A stretch of 64,000 nt of DNA from the NCBI RefSeq assembly GCF_040931995.1, contig NZ_CP162412.1:2891001-2955000 (forward strand), written 5' to 3'. A program made the translations under genes and the position numbers. Origin of the DNA: Pelagovum sp. HNIBRBA483. Its GTDB lineage: Bacteria > Pseudomonadota > Alphaproteobacteria > Rhodobacterales > Rhodobacteraceae. Under the pieces are notes generated by a model. The model was not told the origin of the DNA, ran no database searches, and saw only the letters and a list, made by a program, of their open reading frames with translations. Positions 26,590 through 36,131 of this stretch are shown one piece after another; the first letter of the stretch is position 1, and every line of letters begins with the position of its first letter.

Positions 26590-27845
26590 TCGGGAATGGT
26601 ATCGCGCGCAATCATTTCGTCAAAGGTAGGACGCGGACGGATGACAGCGAATTGATCATCCTGCACCAAAACCTCTGGGATCAGGGGCCGCGAATTGTAT
26701 TCGCTCGCCATCACCGCACCATATGCGCCCGCCGAACGGAAAGCGACCAGATCACCCTCCTTAACCGGTGGCATATGCCATCCCTTGGCAAAGGTGTCGC
26801 CCGTTTCACAGACCGGCCCGACGATATCGAACGGCACTTGCTCAACGCCAGTTTCCGGCTCAATTACAGGCACGATATCGTGATGCGCTTCGTACATAGC
26901 AGGGCGGATCAAATCGTTCATCGCACCATCAAGGATCAGGAAATTCCGCCCCTCACCCTCTTTGATGTAAATTACCCGCGACACCATCAGCCCCGCATTG
27001 CCCGAGATCAGCCGCCCAGGCTCGATCTCGACCTCACATCCAAGATGCCCGACCGTGCGCTTGATCAGCGCACCATAGTCGAGCGGCAGCGGCGGCGCCT
27101 CATTCGAGCGCGTGTACGGGATACCCAGCCCGCCCCCAAGATCGAGGCGGCGAATGTCATGCCCGTCGGAACGCAAAGCCTCGGTCAGATCGGCTACCTT
27201 GCGATAGGCCGCCTCAAAAGGTTCCAACTGGGTCAACTGGCTGCCGATATGTACATCAATTCCGACAACTTCGATCCCCGGAAGGGCGGCAGCTTCGGCA
27301 TACACCTCCCGCGCCTTGGCGATCGGGATGCCGAACTTGTTTTCCGATTTTCCCGTGGCAATCTTCGCGTGCGTTTTCGCGTCCACATCAGGGTTAACCC
27401 TAATGGTGATCGGCGCGACCGCCCCCATAGCCGAGGCAACTTCGCTCAGCGCGCGCAATTCCGGCTCGCTCTCCACATTGAACTGACGGATGCCGCCTTC
27501 CAACGCAGTGCGCATTTCCGCGCGGGTTTTACCCACGCCGGAAAAGACAATCCTCTCTCCCGGCACGCCCGCAGCCTTAGCGCGGCGGTATTCACCCTCG
27601 GAGACAACGTCCATGCCCGCCCCGCGCTGCGCCAAGAGCCGCAAGATCGCTTGGTTCGACAGCGACTTCATCGCAAAGCAAATCGTATGCTCCAGCCCAT
27701 CGAGCGCCTCTTCGAACAGGCCGAAATGCCGCAGTAACGTCGCAGAGGAGTAAACATAGAACGGCGTCCCCACGGCCGCGGCGATTTCCGCAACCGGCAC
27801 GTCCTCGGCGTGCAACACCCCGTCTCGATAGAGAAAATGGTCCAT
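26580..27845 (-). CDS. lysA: Diaminopimelate decarboxylase
   Basis: A 421-residue PLP fold-type III decarboxylase making L-lysine from meso-diaminopimelate. The PLP lysine is in CFAMKSLSNQAIL. Other family blocks are HIGSQLTQLEPF, LGGGLGIPY, IEPGRLISGNAG and VGPVCETGDTF, whose cysteine is catalytic across the dimer. Length is normal. Order argH, LptM-like lipoprotein, DUF2834, lysA on one strand resembles the argH/lptM/lysA neighbourhood of other proteobacteria. Confidence 0.98.
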   Translation of the reverse strand: MDHFLYRDGVLHAEDVPVAEIAAAVGTPFYVYSSATLLRHFGLFEEALDGLEHTICFAMKSLSNQAILRLLAQRGAGMDVVSEGEYRRAKAAGVPGERIVFSGVGKTRAEMRTALEGGIRQFNVESEPELRALSEVASAMGAVAPITIRVNPDVDAKTHAKIATGKSENKFGIPIAKAREVYAEAAALPGIEVVGIDVHIGSQLTQLEPFEAAYRKVADLTEALRSDGHDIRRLDLGGGLGIPYTRSNEAPPLPLDYGALIKRTVGHLGCEVEIEPGRLISGNAGLMVSRVIYIKEGEGRNFLILDGAMNDLIRPAMYEAHHDIVPVIEPETGVEQVPFDIVGPVCETGDTFAKGWHMPPVKEGDLVAFRSAGAYGAVMASEYNSRPLIPEVLVQDDQFAVIRPRPTFDEMIARDTIPEWL

Positions 27846-27923
27846 CAGGCTCTCCGCTCAGGCTCTCGCACGCCTATACCAGAGTTTTTGGCGATCCCAA
27901 CCCCGCAGCGCGCGCACGGCACC

Positions 27924-28241
27924 CTATTCGAGCGGTTTTGTCCGCAGGAAAAGGTACAGCGGCAAGCCGCAGCTCACCCCGATGCAAAAAGTCGCCGGAA
28001 TTGCGATCAAGGCTTCCCAATTGCGGCGCACCGCCACCTCGGCAAGGATCCAGAAAGTCAGCGTGACCGCTGCAATCGTCAGATCCCAAACAAGGCCAGA
28101 AGATGCGGCATTCGCATGCCATGCATCCACCATCGCCATCAGGCTAAAGCCCTCCGCCATGAACCATGTGATGAAATAATACATCGGATGCACCGCACCC
28201 CAAATGGCCAGCAGCAAATAGACAGGACGTAAGCTTTTCAT
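27924..28241 (-). CDS. DUF2834 family small membrane protein
   Basis: A 105-residue protein with three hydrophobic segments (VYLLLAIWGAVHPMYYFITW, TIAAVTLTFWILAEV, LIAIPATFCIGVSCGLPLYL). The pattern, with a small polar loop containing ANAASSGLVWDL, matches DUF2834, inner-membrane proteins of unknown function. It starts 2 bp after the stop of the tiny lipoprotein gene and is probably translated from the same message. Confidence 0.82.
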   Translation of the reverse strand: MKSLRPVYLLLAIWGAVHPMYYFITWFMAEGFSLMAMVDAWHANAASSGLVWDLTIAAVTLTFWILAEVAVRRNWEALIAIPATFCIGVSCGLPLYLFLRTKPLE

Positions 28242-28243
28242 CT

Positions 28244-28363
28244 CTACAACCCTTCGAAATCGACAATCTCGCCATCTGGCCGCGCAGGTGCGCCGTCAAC
28301 ACCGCAGCTCGCCACCGCACAGACCAGCATCAGCGCCATGATCACTACGATCGCACGGATCAC
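28244..28363 (-). CDS. LptM-like small lipoprotein between argH and lysA
   Basis: A 39-residue product read from a GTG at 28363 whose TG is shared with the argH stop (GTGA overlap). Residues 1-19 form a lipoprotein signal ending in the lipobox VASC, so C20 would be lipidated. The mature part, [20 protein letters not shown], has the CG..G....P pattern of LptM (YifL). LptM assists disulfide maturation of the LptD lipopolysaccharide translocon in E. coli. The position beside argH/lysA supports the assignment. The gene is too short for most gene finders. Confidence 0.72.
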   Translation of the reverse strand: MIRAIVVIMALMLVCAVASCGVDGAPARPDGEIVDFEGL

Positions 28364-29748
28364 GCGAGCACCTCTTTCCAACGGGCGACCTGCTCGCGCA
28401 CGCGCACAGGCGATGTCCCGCCATAGCTGAGGCGCGACGCCACCGAATTCTCTACACCCAGCACGTCGAACACATCGGCGTGGATCTCTTTATGCACAGA
28501 TTGCATATCCTCGAGCGACAGATCAGGCAGATCGCAGCCTTTGCCCTCGGCCATAGCCACCAGCGATCCCGTCACATGATGCGCATCGCGGAACGGCAGA
28601 TTCAACTCCCGCACCAGCCAGTCAGCAAGGTCGGTCGCGGTTGAAAACCCGCTCGATGCCGCCGCCTTCAGGGACGCGCGATTCGCCGTCATGTCCGAAA
28701 CCATCCCCGCCATCGCAGCAAGCGCCAGCAGGAAGTTATCCGCCGCATCAAAGACCTGCTCTTTGTCTTCCTGCATGTCCTTCGAATAGGTCAGAGGCAG
28801 CCCTTTCATCACCGTCATCAACGCAACATTCGCCCCGAAAATCCGCCCGATCTTGGCACGGATCAATTCGGCGGCATCAGGGTTGCGCTTCTGCGGCATG
28901 ATCGACGATCCGGTGGACCACTTGTCAGACATTGTCACAAACCGGAACTGCGCCGACGACCAGATCACCAGCTCTTCGGCAAACCGGCTCAAATGCATCG
29001 CGCAGATGCTTGCCGCCGCGAGGAATTCCAACGCGAAATCCCTGTCCGAGACGGAATCGAGGCTATTCGCGGTCGGGCGGTCAAAGCCCAGCGCTGTTGC
29101 CGTTGCATGGCGGTCAATCGGGAAGGAGGTTCCCGCCAGCGCGGCCGCACCAAGCGGGCTTTCGTTCATCCGCTTGCGCGCATCGGCAAAACGGCTGCGA
29201 TCACGGGCAAACATCTCGACATAGGCCAGCATATGATGGCCCCACGTCACCGGCTGCGCCGTCTGCAAATGTGTGAAACCGGGCATCACCCAATCTGCAC
29301 CGGCCTCGGCCTGCGCCAGCAGCGCCTTCATCAGCGCCTCAAGCGCGCCATCCACCGCATCGCACTGGTCACGCACCCACAACCGGAAATCGACCGCCAC
29401 CTGATCGTTACGGCTCCGCGCGGTATGCAGTCGCCCCGCCGGTTCACCCACGATCTCTTTCAGCCGCGCTTCCACATTCATGTGGATGTCCTCAAGCGCA
29501 GTCGAAAAGGTGAAATTTCCGCCCTCGATTTCTGACAATATGGTGAGCAGCCCTTCCCGAATGGCCTCCGCATCCTTATCGCTAATGATGCCTTGTGCTG
29601 CCAACATCGCAGCATGAGCGCGCGAACCGGCGATATCTTGTGGCGCCAGTCGTTTGTCGAACCCGATGGACGCATTAATTGCTTCCATTATGGCGTCCGG
29701 CCCAGCGGCGAAGCGCCCGCCCCACATCTGGTTCGAGGATTTGGTCAT
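28360..29748 (-). CDS. argH: Argininosuccinate lyase
   Basis: A 462-residue member of the fumarase/aspartase superfamily that splits argininosuccinate into arginine and fumarate. It starts [30 protein letters not shown] and [16 protein letters not shown] are substrate-binding blocks, and [12 protein letters not shown] is the superfamily signature loop with the catalytic serine. Length is normal. It diverges from the TlpA-like gene with only 12 bp between start codons. Confidence 0.98.
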   Translation of the reverse strand: MTKSSNQMWGGRFAAGPDAIMEAINASIGFDKRLAPQDIAGSRAHAAMLAAQGIISDKDAEAIREGLLTILSEIEGGNFTFSTALEDIHMNVEARLKEIVGEPAGRLHTARSRNDQVAVDFRLWVRDQCDAVDGALEALMKALLAQAEAGADWVMPGFTHLQTAQPVTWGHHMLAYVEMFARDRSRFADARKRMNESPLGAAALAGTSFPIDRHATATALGFDRPTANSLDSVSDRDFALEFLAAASICAMHLSRFAEELVIWSSAQFRFVTMSDKWSTGSSIMPQKRNPDAAELIRAKIGRIFGANVALMTVMKGLPLTYSKDMQEDKEQVFDAADNFLLALAAMAGMVSDMTANRASLKAAASSGFSTATDLADWLVRELNLPFRDAHHVTGSLVAMAEGKGCDLPDLSLEDMQSVHKEIHADVFDVLGVENSVASRLSYGGTSPVRVREQVARWKEVLA

Positions 29749-29760
29749 TTTGGAGGTCCC

Positions 29761-30321
29761 ATGCCGCAGTTCAGATCAGCGTTGCTTTATACGGCCCTCG
29801 CGCTCGTTGCAAACATCGGCTGGGCCGATCCTTACGCAATCGTAGACCTCCGCAAAGACGATATGCGCAAACTGGCCGTCCACGAAACGCCCCTCGAGCT
29901 GCCCAATAGCACCTACACTGGCGAAGACGGCACCCCCCGGACCTTCGCGGACGAAGGCAGCGCCGTGCTGCTGGTGAATTTCTGGGCCACATGGTGCGCG
30001 CCCTGCCGGAAGGAAATGCCCTCCCTCGCCGCCCTGCAATCTGCCTTCGCACCTGAGGATTTTCGCGTCATCACAATCGCCACAGGACGCAACCCGCTCC
30101 CCGCGATGGAACAGTTCTTCGAAGAAATCGAAGTCGACAGCCTGCCGCTCCATACCGACCCGCGCCAGTCATTAGCGCGGGAAATGGGCGTTCTCGGCCT
30201 TCCGGTATCGGTGCTGATCGACCGCGACGGAAAAGAGGTCGCCCGCCTCATGGGCGATGCCGACTGGGACAGCGAAAGCGCCCGCAGCATCATAACGGCA
30301 TTGGTCGAAGGGGCGCCTTGA
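29761..30321 (+). CDS. TlpA-like thioredoxin-fold protein, exported
   Basis: A 186-residue thioredoxin-fold protein with an N-terminal signal ([15 protein letters not shown], likely cleaved before DPY) and the redox motif WCAPC at residues 78-82 (C79, C82). [19 protein letters not shown] contains the cis-proline. TlpA/ResA-type proteins reduce periplasmic thiols, for example in cytochrome c or oxidase assembly. The ATG at 29761 has GGAGG 5 nt upstream. It faces the argH start across 12 bp. Confidence 0.9.
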   Translation: MPQFRSALLYTALALVANIGWADPYAIVDLRKDDMRKLAVHETPLELPNSTYTGEDGTPRTFADEGSAVLLVNFWATWCAPCRKEMPSLAALQSAFAPEDFRVITIATGRNPLPAMEQFFEEIEVDSLPLHTDPRQSLAREMGVLGLPVSVLIDRDGKEVARLMGDADWDSESARSIITALVEGAP

Positions 30322-30326
30322 TCCGC

Positions 30327-30896
30327 TCAGGCGCTGCCAGAGGTGCTCGACAATAAAAGCGGGTCAATTCCCATGTGTTTCAGCGCCGCGTTCCATTTGA
30401 ACTCGTTCGCGCGGCCATAAACGATGTCGTCACGCGCATCGCACACCAGCCAGCCGTTCAGCGCGATCTCGTCCTCCAACTGGCCCGGTCCCCAGCCCGC
30501 ATAGCCAAGCGCCAACATGGATGATTCAGGCCCGCGACCGGCGGCGATGTCTTCCAGCACGTCCATTGTCGCCGTCATTGACGTGGTGTCATCCACCTCC
30601 AGCGTCCCATTCCCGCTGTTGTAATCCGCGCTGTGCAAGACGAATCCCCGCCCATGCTCAACCGGCCCACCAAAATGCACGCGAATATCACGCGCTTCGG
30701 GATCGGCTTCGATACCCAGTTGCTTGAGCAAATCGCCAAACCGTACTTCCGGCGCGGGTTTGTTAACGATAAGCCCCATGGCCCCGTCATCCGAATGCGC
30801 GCACATATAGATGACGCTTCTTTCGAACCGCGCATCGCCCATATCAGGCATTGCGACCAGCAGTTTTCCCGCAAGAGAGAGGTCTAGACCTTCCAT
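30327..30896 (-). CDS. YqgE/AlgH family protein
   Basis: A 189-residue YqgE/AlgH protein. Blocks seen are LAGKLLVAMPDMGDARFERS, AMGLIVNKPAPEVRFGDLL, VHFGGPVEHGRGFVLH and ALGYAGWGPGQLEDEIALNG. Function is not firmly established; it is often described as a putative transcriptional regulator. The start at 30896 matches family N-termini; in-frame ATGs at 30923 and 30944 have no better ribosome site. Convergent with the TlpA-like gene. Confidence 0.9.
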   Translation of the reverse strand: MEGLDLSLAGKLLVAMPDMGDARFERSVIYMCAHSDDGAMGLIVNKPAPEVRFGDLLKQLGIEADPEARDIRVHFGGPVEHGRGFVLHSADYNSGNGTLEVDDTTSMTATMDVLEDIAAGRGPESSMLALGYAGWGPGQLEDEIALNGWLVCDARDDIVYGRANEFKWNAALKHMGIDPLLLSSTSGSA

Positions 30897-30999
30897 ATCA
30901 GACTCTGTTTTCCCTTTGCACATTGGCCTATCAGCTTGTCTCACAGCCGATGACCCGAACGTGACTTCCTTTCCCTCGATATTTTCTTATCTTGCGCCC

Positions 31000-31797
31000 A
31001 TGAACCGGATATTCGCAACCCTTTTCGCCTTCTTTCTGCTGCCCATTCCGCTCCTAGCGCAGGAGGTGGAAAACGTTGTGACGGTCGATTTCGTCCCCGG
31101 TTGGCGCACCGCCGAAGGGACCCATATGGCCGGTCTGCGAATCAGCCTTGCGCCGCATTGGAAAACCTACTGGCGCGCACCCGGTCCGGCGGGCCTCCCG
31201 CCGGCGTTCGATTGGTCTGGCTCTCAAAACATCACCGATGCGGTGCTGCACTGGCCTACGCCTGAGCTTCTCGACGTAAACGGAATGGAGAGCTTCGGCT
31301 ACAACGGCTCCGTGCTGATACCCATCGAGCTTTCGCTAGAGGATTCAGAACAGACGGCACATGCCAAGGGGCACGTCGAAATCGGCGTTTGTAACAGTGT
31401 CTGCATCCCGTTTACCGCGCGGTTCGATATGGCGCTTCCAGTCGCAGCCCAACGCAGCCCGCCGATTATTGCGGCGTTGCTCGATCAACCCCTCGACGGC
31501 CTGCAAGCGGGCTTCGCGCCCGTCTCCTGCGACTTCCGCCCTACTGGGAAGGGAATCCGCATCGAAGCCCATCTGCCAGAGGCCGCGAAAATCGCCGCGA
31601 CCGCGGGCGCGATCGAATTTGCGTCGAAAGACGTTTGGATCGCCGAGACGATGCACGAAATGCGGGGCGATACGATGGTTTTCACGGCCGACGCAATTGC
31701 CCTTGGCACCGCTCCTATGGCCATCGACCGTCATTCCCTGCGCTTGACGGTGCTGACCACCAATAACGCCTACGAGTTCATCGGTTGTCAGGGCTGA
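31000..31797 (+). CDS. Exported DsbD N-terminal-domain protein (thiol-disulfide exchange)
   Basis: A 265-residue protein with a clear signal peptide (IFATLFAFFLLPIPLLAQ). The mature part matches the immunoglobulin-like DsbD alpha domain (DsbC-corrector family). The redox pair is C131 and C135 in GVCNSVCIPF. No transmembrane beta domain or thioredoxin gamma domain is attached, so it must receive electrons from another protein. The nearby TlpA-like protein could be related functionally. It converges with moaB, 7 bp apart. Confidence 0.85.
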   Translation: MNRIFATLFAFFLLPIPLLAQEVENVVTVDFVPGWRTAEGTHMAGLRISLAPHWKTYWRAPGPAGLPPAFDWSGSQNITDAVLHWPTPELLDVNGMESFGYNGSVLIPIELSLEDSEQTAHAKGHVEIGVCNSVCIPFTARFDMALPVAAQRSPPIIAALLDQPLDGLQAGFAPVSCDFRPTGKGIRIEAHLPEAAKIAATAGAIEFASKDVWIAETMHEMRGDTMVFTADAIALGTAPMAIDRHSLRLTVLTTNNAYEFIGCQG

Positions 31798-31804
31798 CCG
31801 CCGG

Positions 31805-32347
31805 TTACTTTCGCCGTAAATGCTCGTCGAGCCGCGGCATGATCTCGACAAAATTGCAGGGGCGGTGCCGATAATCCAGCTGCTTCACGAGGATTTCGTC
31901 CCACGCATCCTTACAAGCCCCCGGGCTTCCGGGCAGGGCGAATAGATAGGTGCCGTGCGCCACCCCCGCCGTCGCACGGCTCTGGATCGCACTGGTGCCG
32001 ATCTTCTGCATAGATATCATGGTGAAGACAGTGCCGAAGGCATCAATTTCCTTCTCGTAAACATCCCGATGTGCCTCAACCGTGACGTCACGCCCCGTCA
32101 ACCCTGTCCCGCCGGTGGAAATCACCACATCCACCTCCGGATCAGCGCACCACTCTGACAAACGCGCCGCGATCTCCACCCGCTCGTCGGGCAGAATCGC
32201 GCGATCGACCAACCGATGCCCAGCCGCTTCGATCCGCGCGACGAGCGTGTCGCCAGATTTATCCTCGGCAAGCGTTCGGGTGTCACTCACGGTAAGCACT
32301 GCAATGCGCACAGCCATGAAAGGGCGATCAGTATCAATACGGCTCAT
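31805..32347 (-). CDS. moaB: Molybdenum cofactor biosynthesis protein B
   Basis: A 180-residue MoaB/Mog-fold protein of molybdopterin cofactor synthesis. Typical blocks are VLTVSDTRTLAEDKSGD, DVVISTGGTGLTGRDVT and YLFALPGSPGACKDAWDEIL. MogA-type enzymes adenylylate molybdopterin; MoaB members vary in activity. The start overlaps the stop of the uracil-DNA glycosylase gene (ATGA), so translation is probably coupled. Confidence 0.95.
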   Translation of the reverse strand: MSRIDTDRPFMAVRIAVLTVSDTRTLAEDKSGDTLVARIEAAGHRLVDRAILPDERVEIAARLSEWCADPEVDVVISTGGTGLTGRDVTVEAHRDVYEKEIDAFGTVFTMISMQKIGTSAIQSRATAGVAHGTYLFALPGSPGACKDAWDEILVKQLDYRHRPCNFVEIMPRLDEHLRRK

Positions 32348-33159
32348 TGTAACTCTCTCAACTTGGCTTTCAGAGACAGAAGATCCGCCCATGTGTCCCG
32401 TTTCTTGTCCGGATCCCCCATCACTTGCATGGGATGGAACATCGGCAAAGCCGGTCGGCCCTCAATCTCTGCCCAATGGCCCCGTTTTCGGGCCATTCCC
32501 CCCTGCCCTAAAAAGGTCTGGCACGTCACACCGCCAAACAGCACCAGCACATCCGGCGCGACAAGGCTGATATGCTTTTTCACGAAAGGCAGCATCATTT
32601 CGACTTCGTCGGCACTTGGCGTGCGGTCGGAAGGCGTCCGCCATGGCAGAAGGGTGGTGACGTAAAGCGCCTCCGCCGATAGCTCACTGTCCCTTCTCAA
32701 CCCGATCGCTTCAAACATCCGATCAAATAATACACCAACTGGCCCGACAAAAAGCTGTCCCTTCACATCGTCATCGCGCTTTGGGGCATCACCAAGGATC
32801 ATCACCCGCGCCGAAGGCATTCCTTCGGCAAAAATGAAATTGCGCGCACCGTGCCGCAGATCACAATGCTCGAACGCCTCCATAGTCGCGGCAAGCTCTT
32901 CCAAAGATTTTGCAGATGCCGCGCGCCGCGCCGCAACCGCAGCAGGGTCCACCTTCAGCACATCCGGAATAGGCGGCGGCGTTCCTTTTTTGTCTTTCGC
33001 GGCGGGGGCGTCCACCCGTGCGGGTTTTTCGGCCGTGGGGGCAGGCGGTTCAAGCGCATAGCGGTCTAAAGGCGCGTCGAGGATCGCCTCGTCCGCTCCC
33101 ATCTCGACCTGCCACTTCAACAGGTCCGCCGCCACCCAATAGTCCACCGCTAAGTCCAT
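32344..33159 (-). CDS. Divergent family 4-like uracil-DNA glycosylase
   Basis: A 271-residue UDG-superfamily protein. The N-terminal ~75 residues are low-complexity and Pro/Ala/Lys-rich. The core has ILGDAPKRDDDVKGQLFVG where family 4 has a GEAPG.DED.QG.PFVG pattern, then TTLLPWRTPSDRTPS and MFHPMQVMGDPDKKRDTW. Only two cysteines are in the core (HCDLRHGA, GVTCQTF), too few for the four [4Fe-4S] ligands of canonical family 4. It is therefore likely a cluster-free alphaproteobacterial variant; DNA repair activity is inferred. Coupled to moaB. Confidence 0.85.
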   Translation of the reverse strand: MDLAVDYWVAADLLKWQVEMGADEAILDAPLDRYALEPPAPTAEKPARVDAPAAKDKKGTPPPIPDVLKVDPAAVAARRAASAKSLEELAATMEAFEHCDLRHGARNFIFAEGMPSARVMILGDAPKRDDDVKGQLFVGPVGVLFDRMFEAIGLRRDSELSAEALYVTTLLPWRTPSDRTPSADEVEMMLPFVKKHISLVAPDVLVLFGGVTCQTFLGQGGMARKRGHWAEIEGRPALPMFHPMQVMGDPDKKRDTWADLLSLKAKLRELQ

Positions 33160-33272
33160 AGCCGCACCCTAGGCCGCATTTACCGGAATGTGCAGCCCCA
33201 AATCGCAGCTCAGGACCACTGGACGCGACGAGGTTGCCTTCCTATAAGCGACCAAACTGCACGAGGGCCACC

Positions 33273-34244
33273 ATGACATTTCGCGCGCAGCATCTTCTCG
33301 GGATAGAGCATCTCCGCCCCGAAGAAATCACAACGTTGCTCGATCTTGCCGACCGCTACGCCAACGAGAACCGCCAGCGCAGAAGTCACAAAGACATCCT
33401 CGCCGGCCTCACCCAAATCAACATGTTTTTCGAGAACTCGACCCGCACACAGGCGAGCTTCGAACTGGCGGGCAAACGCCTCGGTGCCGACGTGATGAAC
33501 ATGACGATGCAGGCAAGCTCGATCAAGAAGGGCGAAACCCTGATCGACACGGCACTGACGCTCAACGCCATGCACCCCGATCTGCTGGTTGTGCGGCATC
33601 CGAACTCCGGCGCGGTCGATCTCCTGTCGCAAAAGGTCAATTGCGCGGTGCTGAACGCGGGCGATGGCCGCCATGAGCACCCGACCCAAGCCTTGCTTGA
33701 CGCGCTCACGATCCGCCGCGCCAAGGGGCGTCTGCACCGCCTCTCGGTCGCCATCTGCGGCGACATCCTGCACAGCCGCGTCGCCCGCTCCAACATCATG
33801 CTTTTGGGCAAAATGGAAAACCGCGTCCGCCTGATCGCACCGCCAACCCTAATGCCCGCAGGCGTTGCGGAATTTGGCGTCGAGGTGTTCCACGACATGC
33901 GCGAAGGTCTGCGCGATGTGGATGTGGTGATGATGCTCCGCCTGCAAAAAGAGCGGATGGACGGCGGCTTCGTCCCGTCTGAGCGCGAATATTACCACCG
34001 CTACGGTCTGGATGCTGAAAAACTCTCCTATGCCAAGGAAGATGCAATCGTCATGCATCCCGGCCCGATGAACCGCGGCGTCGAGATCGACGGCACCATC
34101 GCCGACGACATCAACCGCTCGGTCATCCAGACTCAGGTCGAAATGGGTGTCGCCGTGCGCATGGCCGCGATGGATCTCCTCGCCCGCAACCTCCGCGCCC
34201 GTCGCGGCGCTGAGCTTCAAAATGAAAAAGGCATCATGGTATGA
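33273..34244 (+). CDS. pyrB: Aspartate carbamoyltransferase catalytic subunit
   Basis: A 323-residue ATCase catalytic chain, which forms N-carbamoyl-aspartate in pyrimidine synthesis. The carbamoyl-phosphate loop reads [13 protein letters not shown], followed by [25 protein letters not shown] and [12 protein letters not shown]. The ATG at 33273 starts at the usual family position. It overlaps pyrC' by 4 bp, and no pyrI regulatory gene is present. Class A ATCases of this kind need a dihydroorotase-like partner for assembly, which fits the next gene. Confidence 0.97.
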   Translation: MTFRAQHLLGIEHLRPEEITTLLDLADRYANENRQRRSHKDILAGLTQINMFFENSTRTQASFELAGKRLGADVMNMTMQASSIKKGETLIDTALTLNAMHPDLLVVRHPNSGAVDLLSQKVNCAVLNAGDGRHEHPTQALLDALTIRRAKGRLHRLSVAICGDILHSRVARSNIMLLGKMENRVRLIAPPTLMPAGVAEFGVEVFHDMREGLRDVDVVMMLRLQKERMDGGFVPSEREYYHRYGLDAEKLSYAKEDAIVMHPGPMNRGVEIDGTIADDINRSVIQTQVEMGVAVRMAAMDLLARNLRARRGAELQNEKGIMV

Positions 34245-35521
34245 CCGAACTGCTGTTTACCAATGCCCGCTTGATCGACCCCGTGGCCATTACTGATTCC
34301 GCCGGTTGGATTCTGATCAAGAATGGCAAGATTGCCGCCACTGGCGAGGAAACCCCGCCAGATACCAAAGGCACCGTGATAGACTGCGGCGGTCAATGCA
34401 TCGCTCCGGGCATCATCGACATCGGCGTGAAAGTCTCCGAACCGGGCGAGCGCCACAAGGAGAGCTTCCATTCCGCTGGGCTTGCAGCTGCTGCTGGTGG
34501 CGTCACCACCATCGTCACCCGCGCCGATACCCTGCCGGTAATCGACACCCCCGAAACACTCGAATTCGTCGCGCGTCGTGCCGCAGAAGACAGCGCGGTG
34601 AATGTCCTGCCGATGGCCGCTCTCACCAAAGGCCGTGAAGGCAACGAAATGTCAGAGATCGGCTTTCTGCAAGACGCAGGCGCCGTGGCATTTTCCGACG
34701 GCCTGCGCGTTGTCAGCAAAACCAAAGTTCTCTCACGCGCCCTAACTTATGCCCGCTCGCTTGACGCACTGGTGATCGGCCATGTGCAGGAGCCGCAGCT
34801 GTCCGAGGGCGCCGTCGCCACCAAAGGCAAATTCGCTTCACTGCGCGGCCTGCCGGATGTGTCCCCGATGGCCGAGCGCATGGGGCTGGACCGTGATATT
34901 TCCTTGTTGGAGATGACCGGCGCCAAGTACCATGTGGACCAACTTACCACCGCCCGCGCCCTCCCCGCGCTCGAACGCGCCAAGCGCAACGGGCTCGACA
35001 TCACAGCTGGTGTCTCGATCCACCACCTCACTCTTAATGAGTTCGACGTCGCGGATTATCGCACCTTCTTCAAACTGACCCCGCCGCTGCGCGCTGAAGA
35101 GGATCGCCTCGCGGTGATCGACGCACTGCGCTCCGGCCTCATTGATATTTTGTGCTCCATGCACACCCCTCAGGATGAAGAAAGCAAGCGCCTCCCCTTC
35201 GAGGAAGCCGCCAGCGGCGCGGTTGGGTTGGAGACACTTCTGCCCGCTTCGCTTCGGCTCTATCACGCAGGCCATCTCACCTTGCCCGAACTGTTCCGCG
35301 CGCTTTCGCTCAACCCTGCGCGGCGGCTCGGCCTCAAAAGCGGGCGCCTGCTTGAAGGCGCGCCCGCAGACCTGATCCTCTTCGATCCGGACGCACCATT
35401 CATCCTCGATCGCGCGACTTTGCGGTCAAAATCGAAAAATACCCCCTTTGACGGCGCAAGAATGCAGGGCAAGGTCATCGGAACATGGGTCAACGGGGCC
35501 CGCGTTTTCGGAGACGGATGA
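34241..35521 (+). CDS. pyrC: Dihydroorotase-like protein lacking catalytic residues (pseudo-dihydroorotase)
   Basis: A 426-residue amidohydrolase-fold protein homologous to dihydroorotase. The usual metal motif DxHxHxREPG is replaced by [15 protein letters not shown], so both histidines are gone. The TDHAPH block near the C-terminal third reads CSMHTPQDE, losing the catalytic aspartate and the second histidine. SIHHLTLNE and [10 protein letters not shown] are kept. Non-catalytic PyrC' proteins are known in Pseudomonas as structural partners of ATCase; I infer that role here from the pyrB overlap. A genuine dihydroorotase should exist elsewhere in the genome. Confidence 0.88.
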   Translation: MTELLFTNARLIDPVAITDSAGWILIKNGKIAATGEETPPDTKGTVIDCGGQCIAPGIIDIGVKVSEPGERHKESFHSAGLAAAAGGVTTIVTRADTLPVIDTPETLEFVARRAAEDSAVNVLPMAALTKGREGNEMSEIGFLQDAGAVAFSDGLRVVSKTKVLSRALTYARSLDALVIGHVQEPQLSEGAVATKGKFASLRGLPDVSPMAERMGLDRDISLLEMTGAKYHVDQLTTARALPALERAKRNGLDITAGVSIHHLTLNEFDVADYRTFFKLTPPLRAEEDRLAVIDALRSGLIDILCSMHTPQDEESKRLPFEEAASGAVGLETLLPASLRLYHAGHLTLPELFRALSLNPARRLGLKSGRLLEGAPADLILFDPDAPFILDRATLRSKSKNTPFDGARMQGKVIGTWVNGARVFGDG

Positions 35522-36129
35522 TGCCAGAAATCACCACTGCCCTACCCCAGCTGCTCGTCTGGGCTTTAATCGGCTATGGTCTTGGGTCTGTACCTTTCGG
35601 TTTGATCCTGTCGCGGCTGATGAACCTTGGGGATTTGCGGCAGATCGGCTCCGGCAATATCGGCGCGACGAACGTGCTGCGCACCGGCAATAAAACAGCT
35701 GCTTTCCTAACCCTTCTACTCGATGGCGGAAAAGGCGTCGCAGCCGTGTTGCTCGCCCGCGCATTCGCCGCAGAAGACGCGCTGCAATTGGCCGCGCTGG
35801 CGGCCTTCATCGGGCATTGCTTCCCCGTCTGGCTGGCTTTCAAAGGGGGCAAAGGAGTTGCGACCTTCCTAGGCCTCTTGCTCGCTATCGCATGGCCCGT
35901 CGGGGTCGCCGCCTGCGCTACTTGGCTGGTGACAGCCGTGCTGTTCCGTTTCTCATCGCTGGCAGCACTCGTCGCGGCAGTGGCGAGCCCCGTCTGGGCG
36001 CTGTTCTTCGGCTACAGCTCACTGGTTCTGGTGATCGCGCTTCTGGCCGTGCTGATCCTCTGGCGCCACAGCGCAAACATCATCCGCCTGCGCGCGGGCA
36101 CCGAGACAAAAATCGGCCAGAAAAGCTAG
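35521..36129 (+). CDS. plsY: Acyl-phosphate glycerol-3-phosphate acyltransferase
   Basis: A 202-residue polytopic inner-membrane enzyme that acylates glycerol-3-phosphate using acyl-phosphate, the first step in phospholipid synthesis. Conserved loops are GSVPFGLILSRLM, GSGNIGATNVLRTGN, LLDGGKGVAAVL and FKGGKGVATFLG, between about five hydrophobic helices. Two adjacent ATGs (35518 and 35521) overlap the pyrC' stop; 35521 has the better spacing to GGAG. Last gene of pyrB-pyrC'-plsY. Confidence 0.95.
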   Translation: MPEITTALPQLLVWALIGYGLGSVPFGLILSRLMNLGDLRQIGSGNIGATNVLRTGNKTAAFLTLLLDGGKGVAAVLLARAFAAEDALQLAALAAFIGHCFPVWLAFKGGKGVATFLGLLLAIAWPVGVAACATWLVTAVLFRFSSLAALVAAVASPVWALFFGYSSLVLVIALLAVLILWRHSANIIRLRAGTETKIGQKS

Positions 36130-36131
36130 AA

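Noticed and set aside
26652-27737. Plus-strand frame of 361 codons
   Set aside because: Antisense to lysA; no ribosome site or domain.
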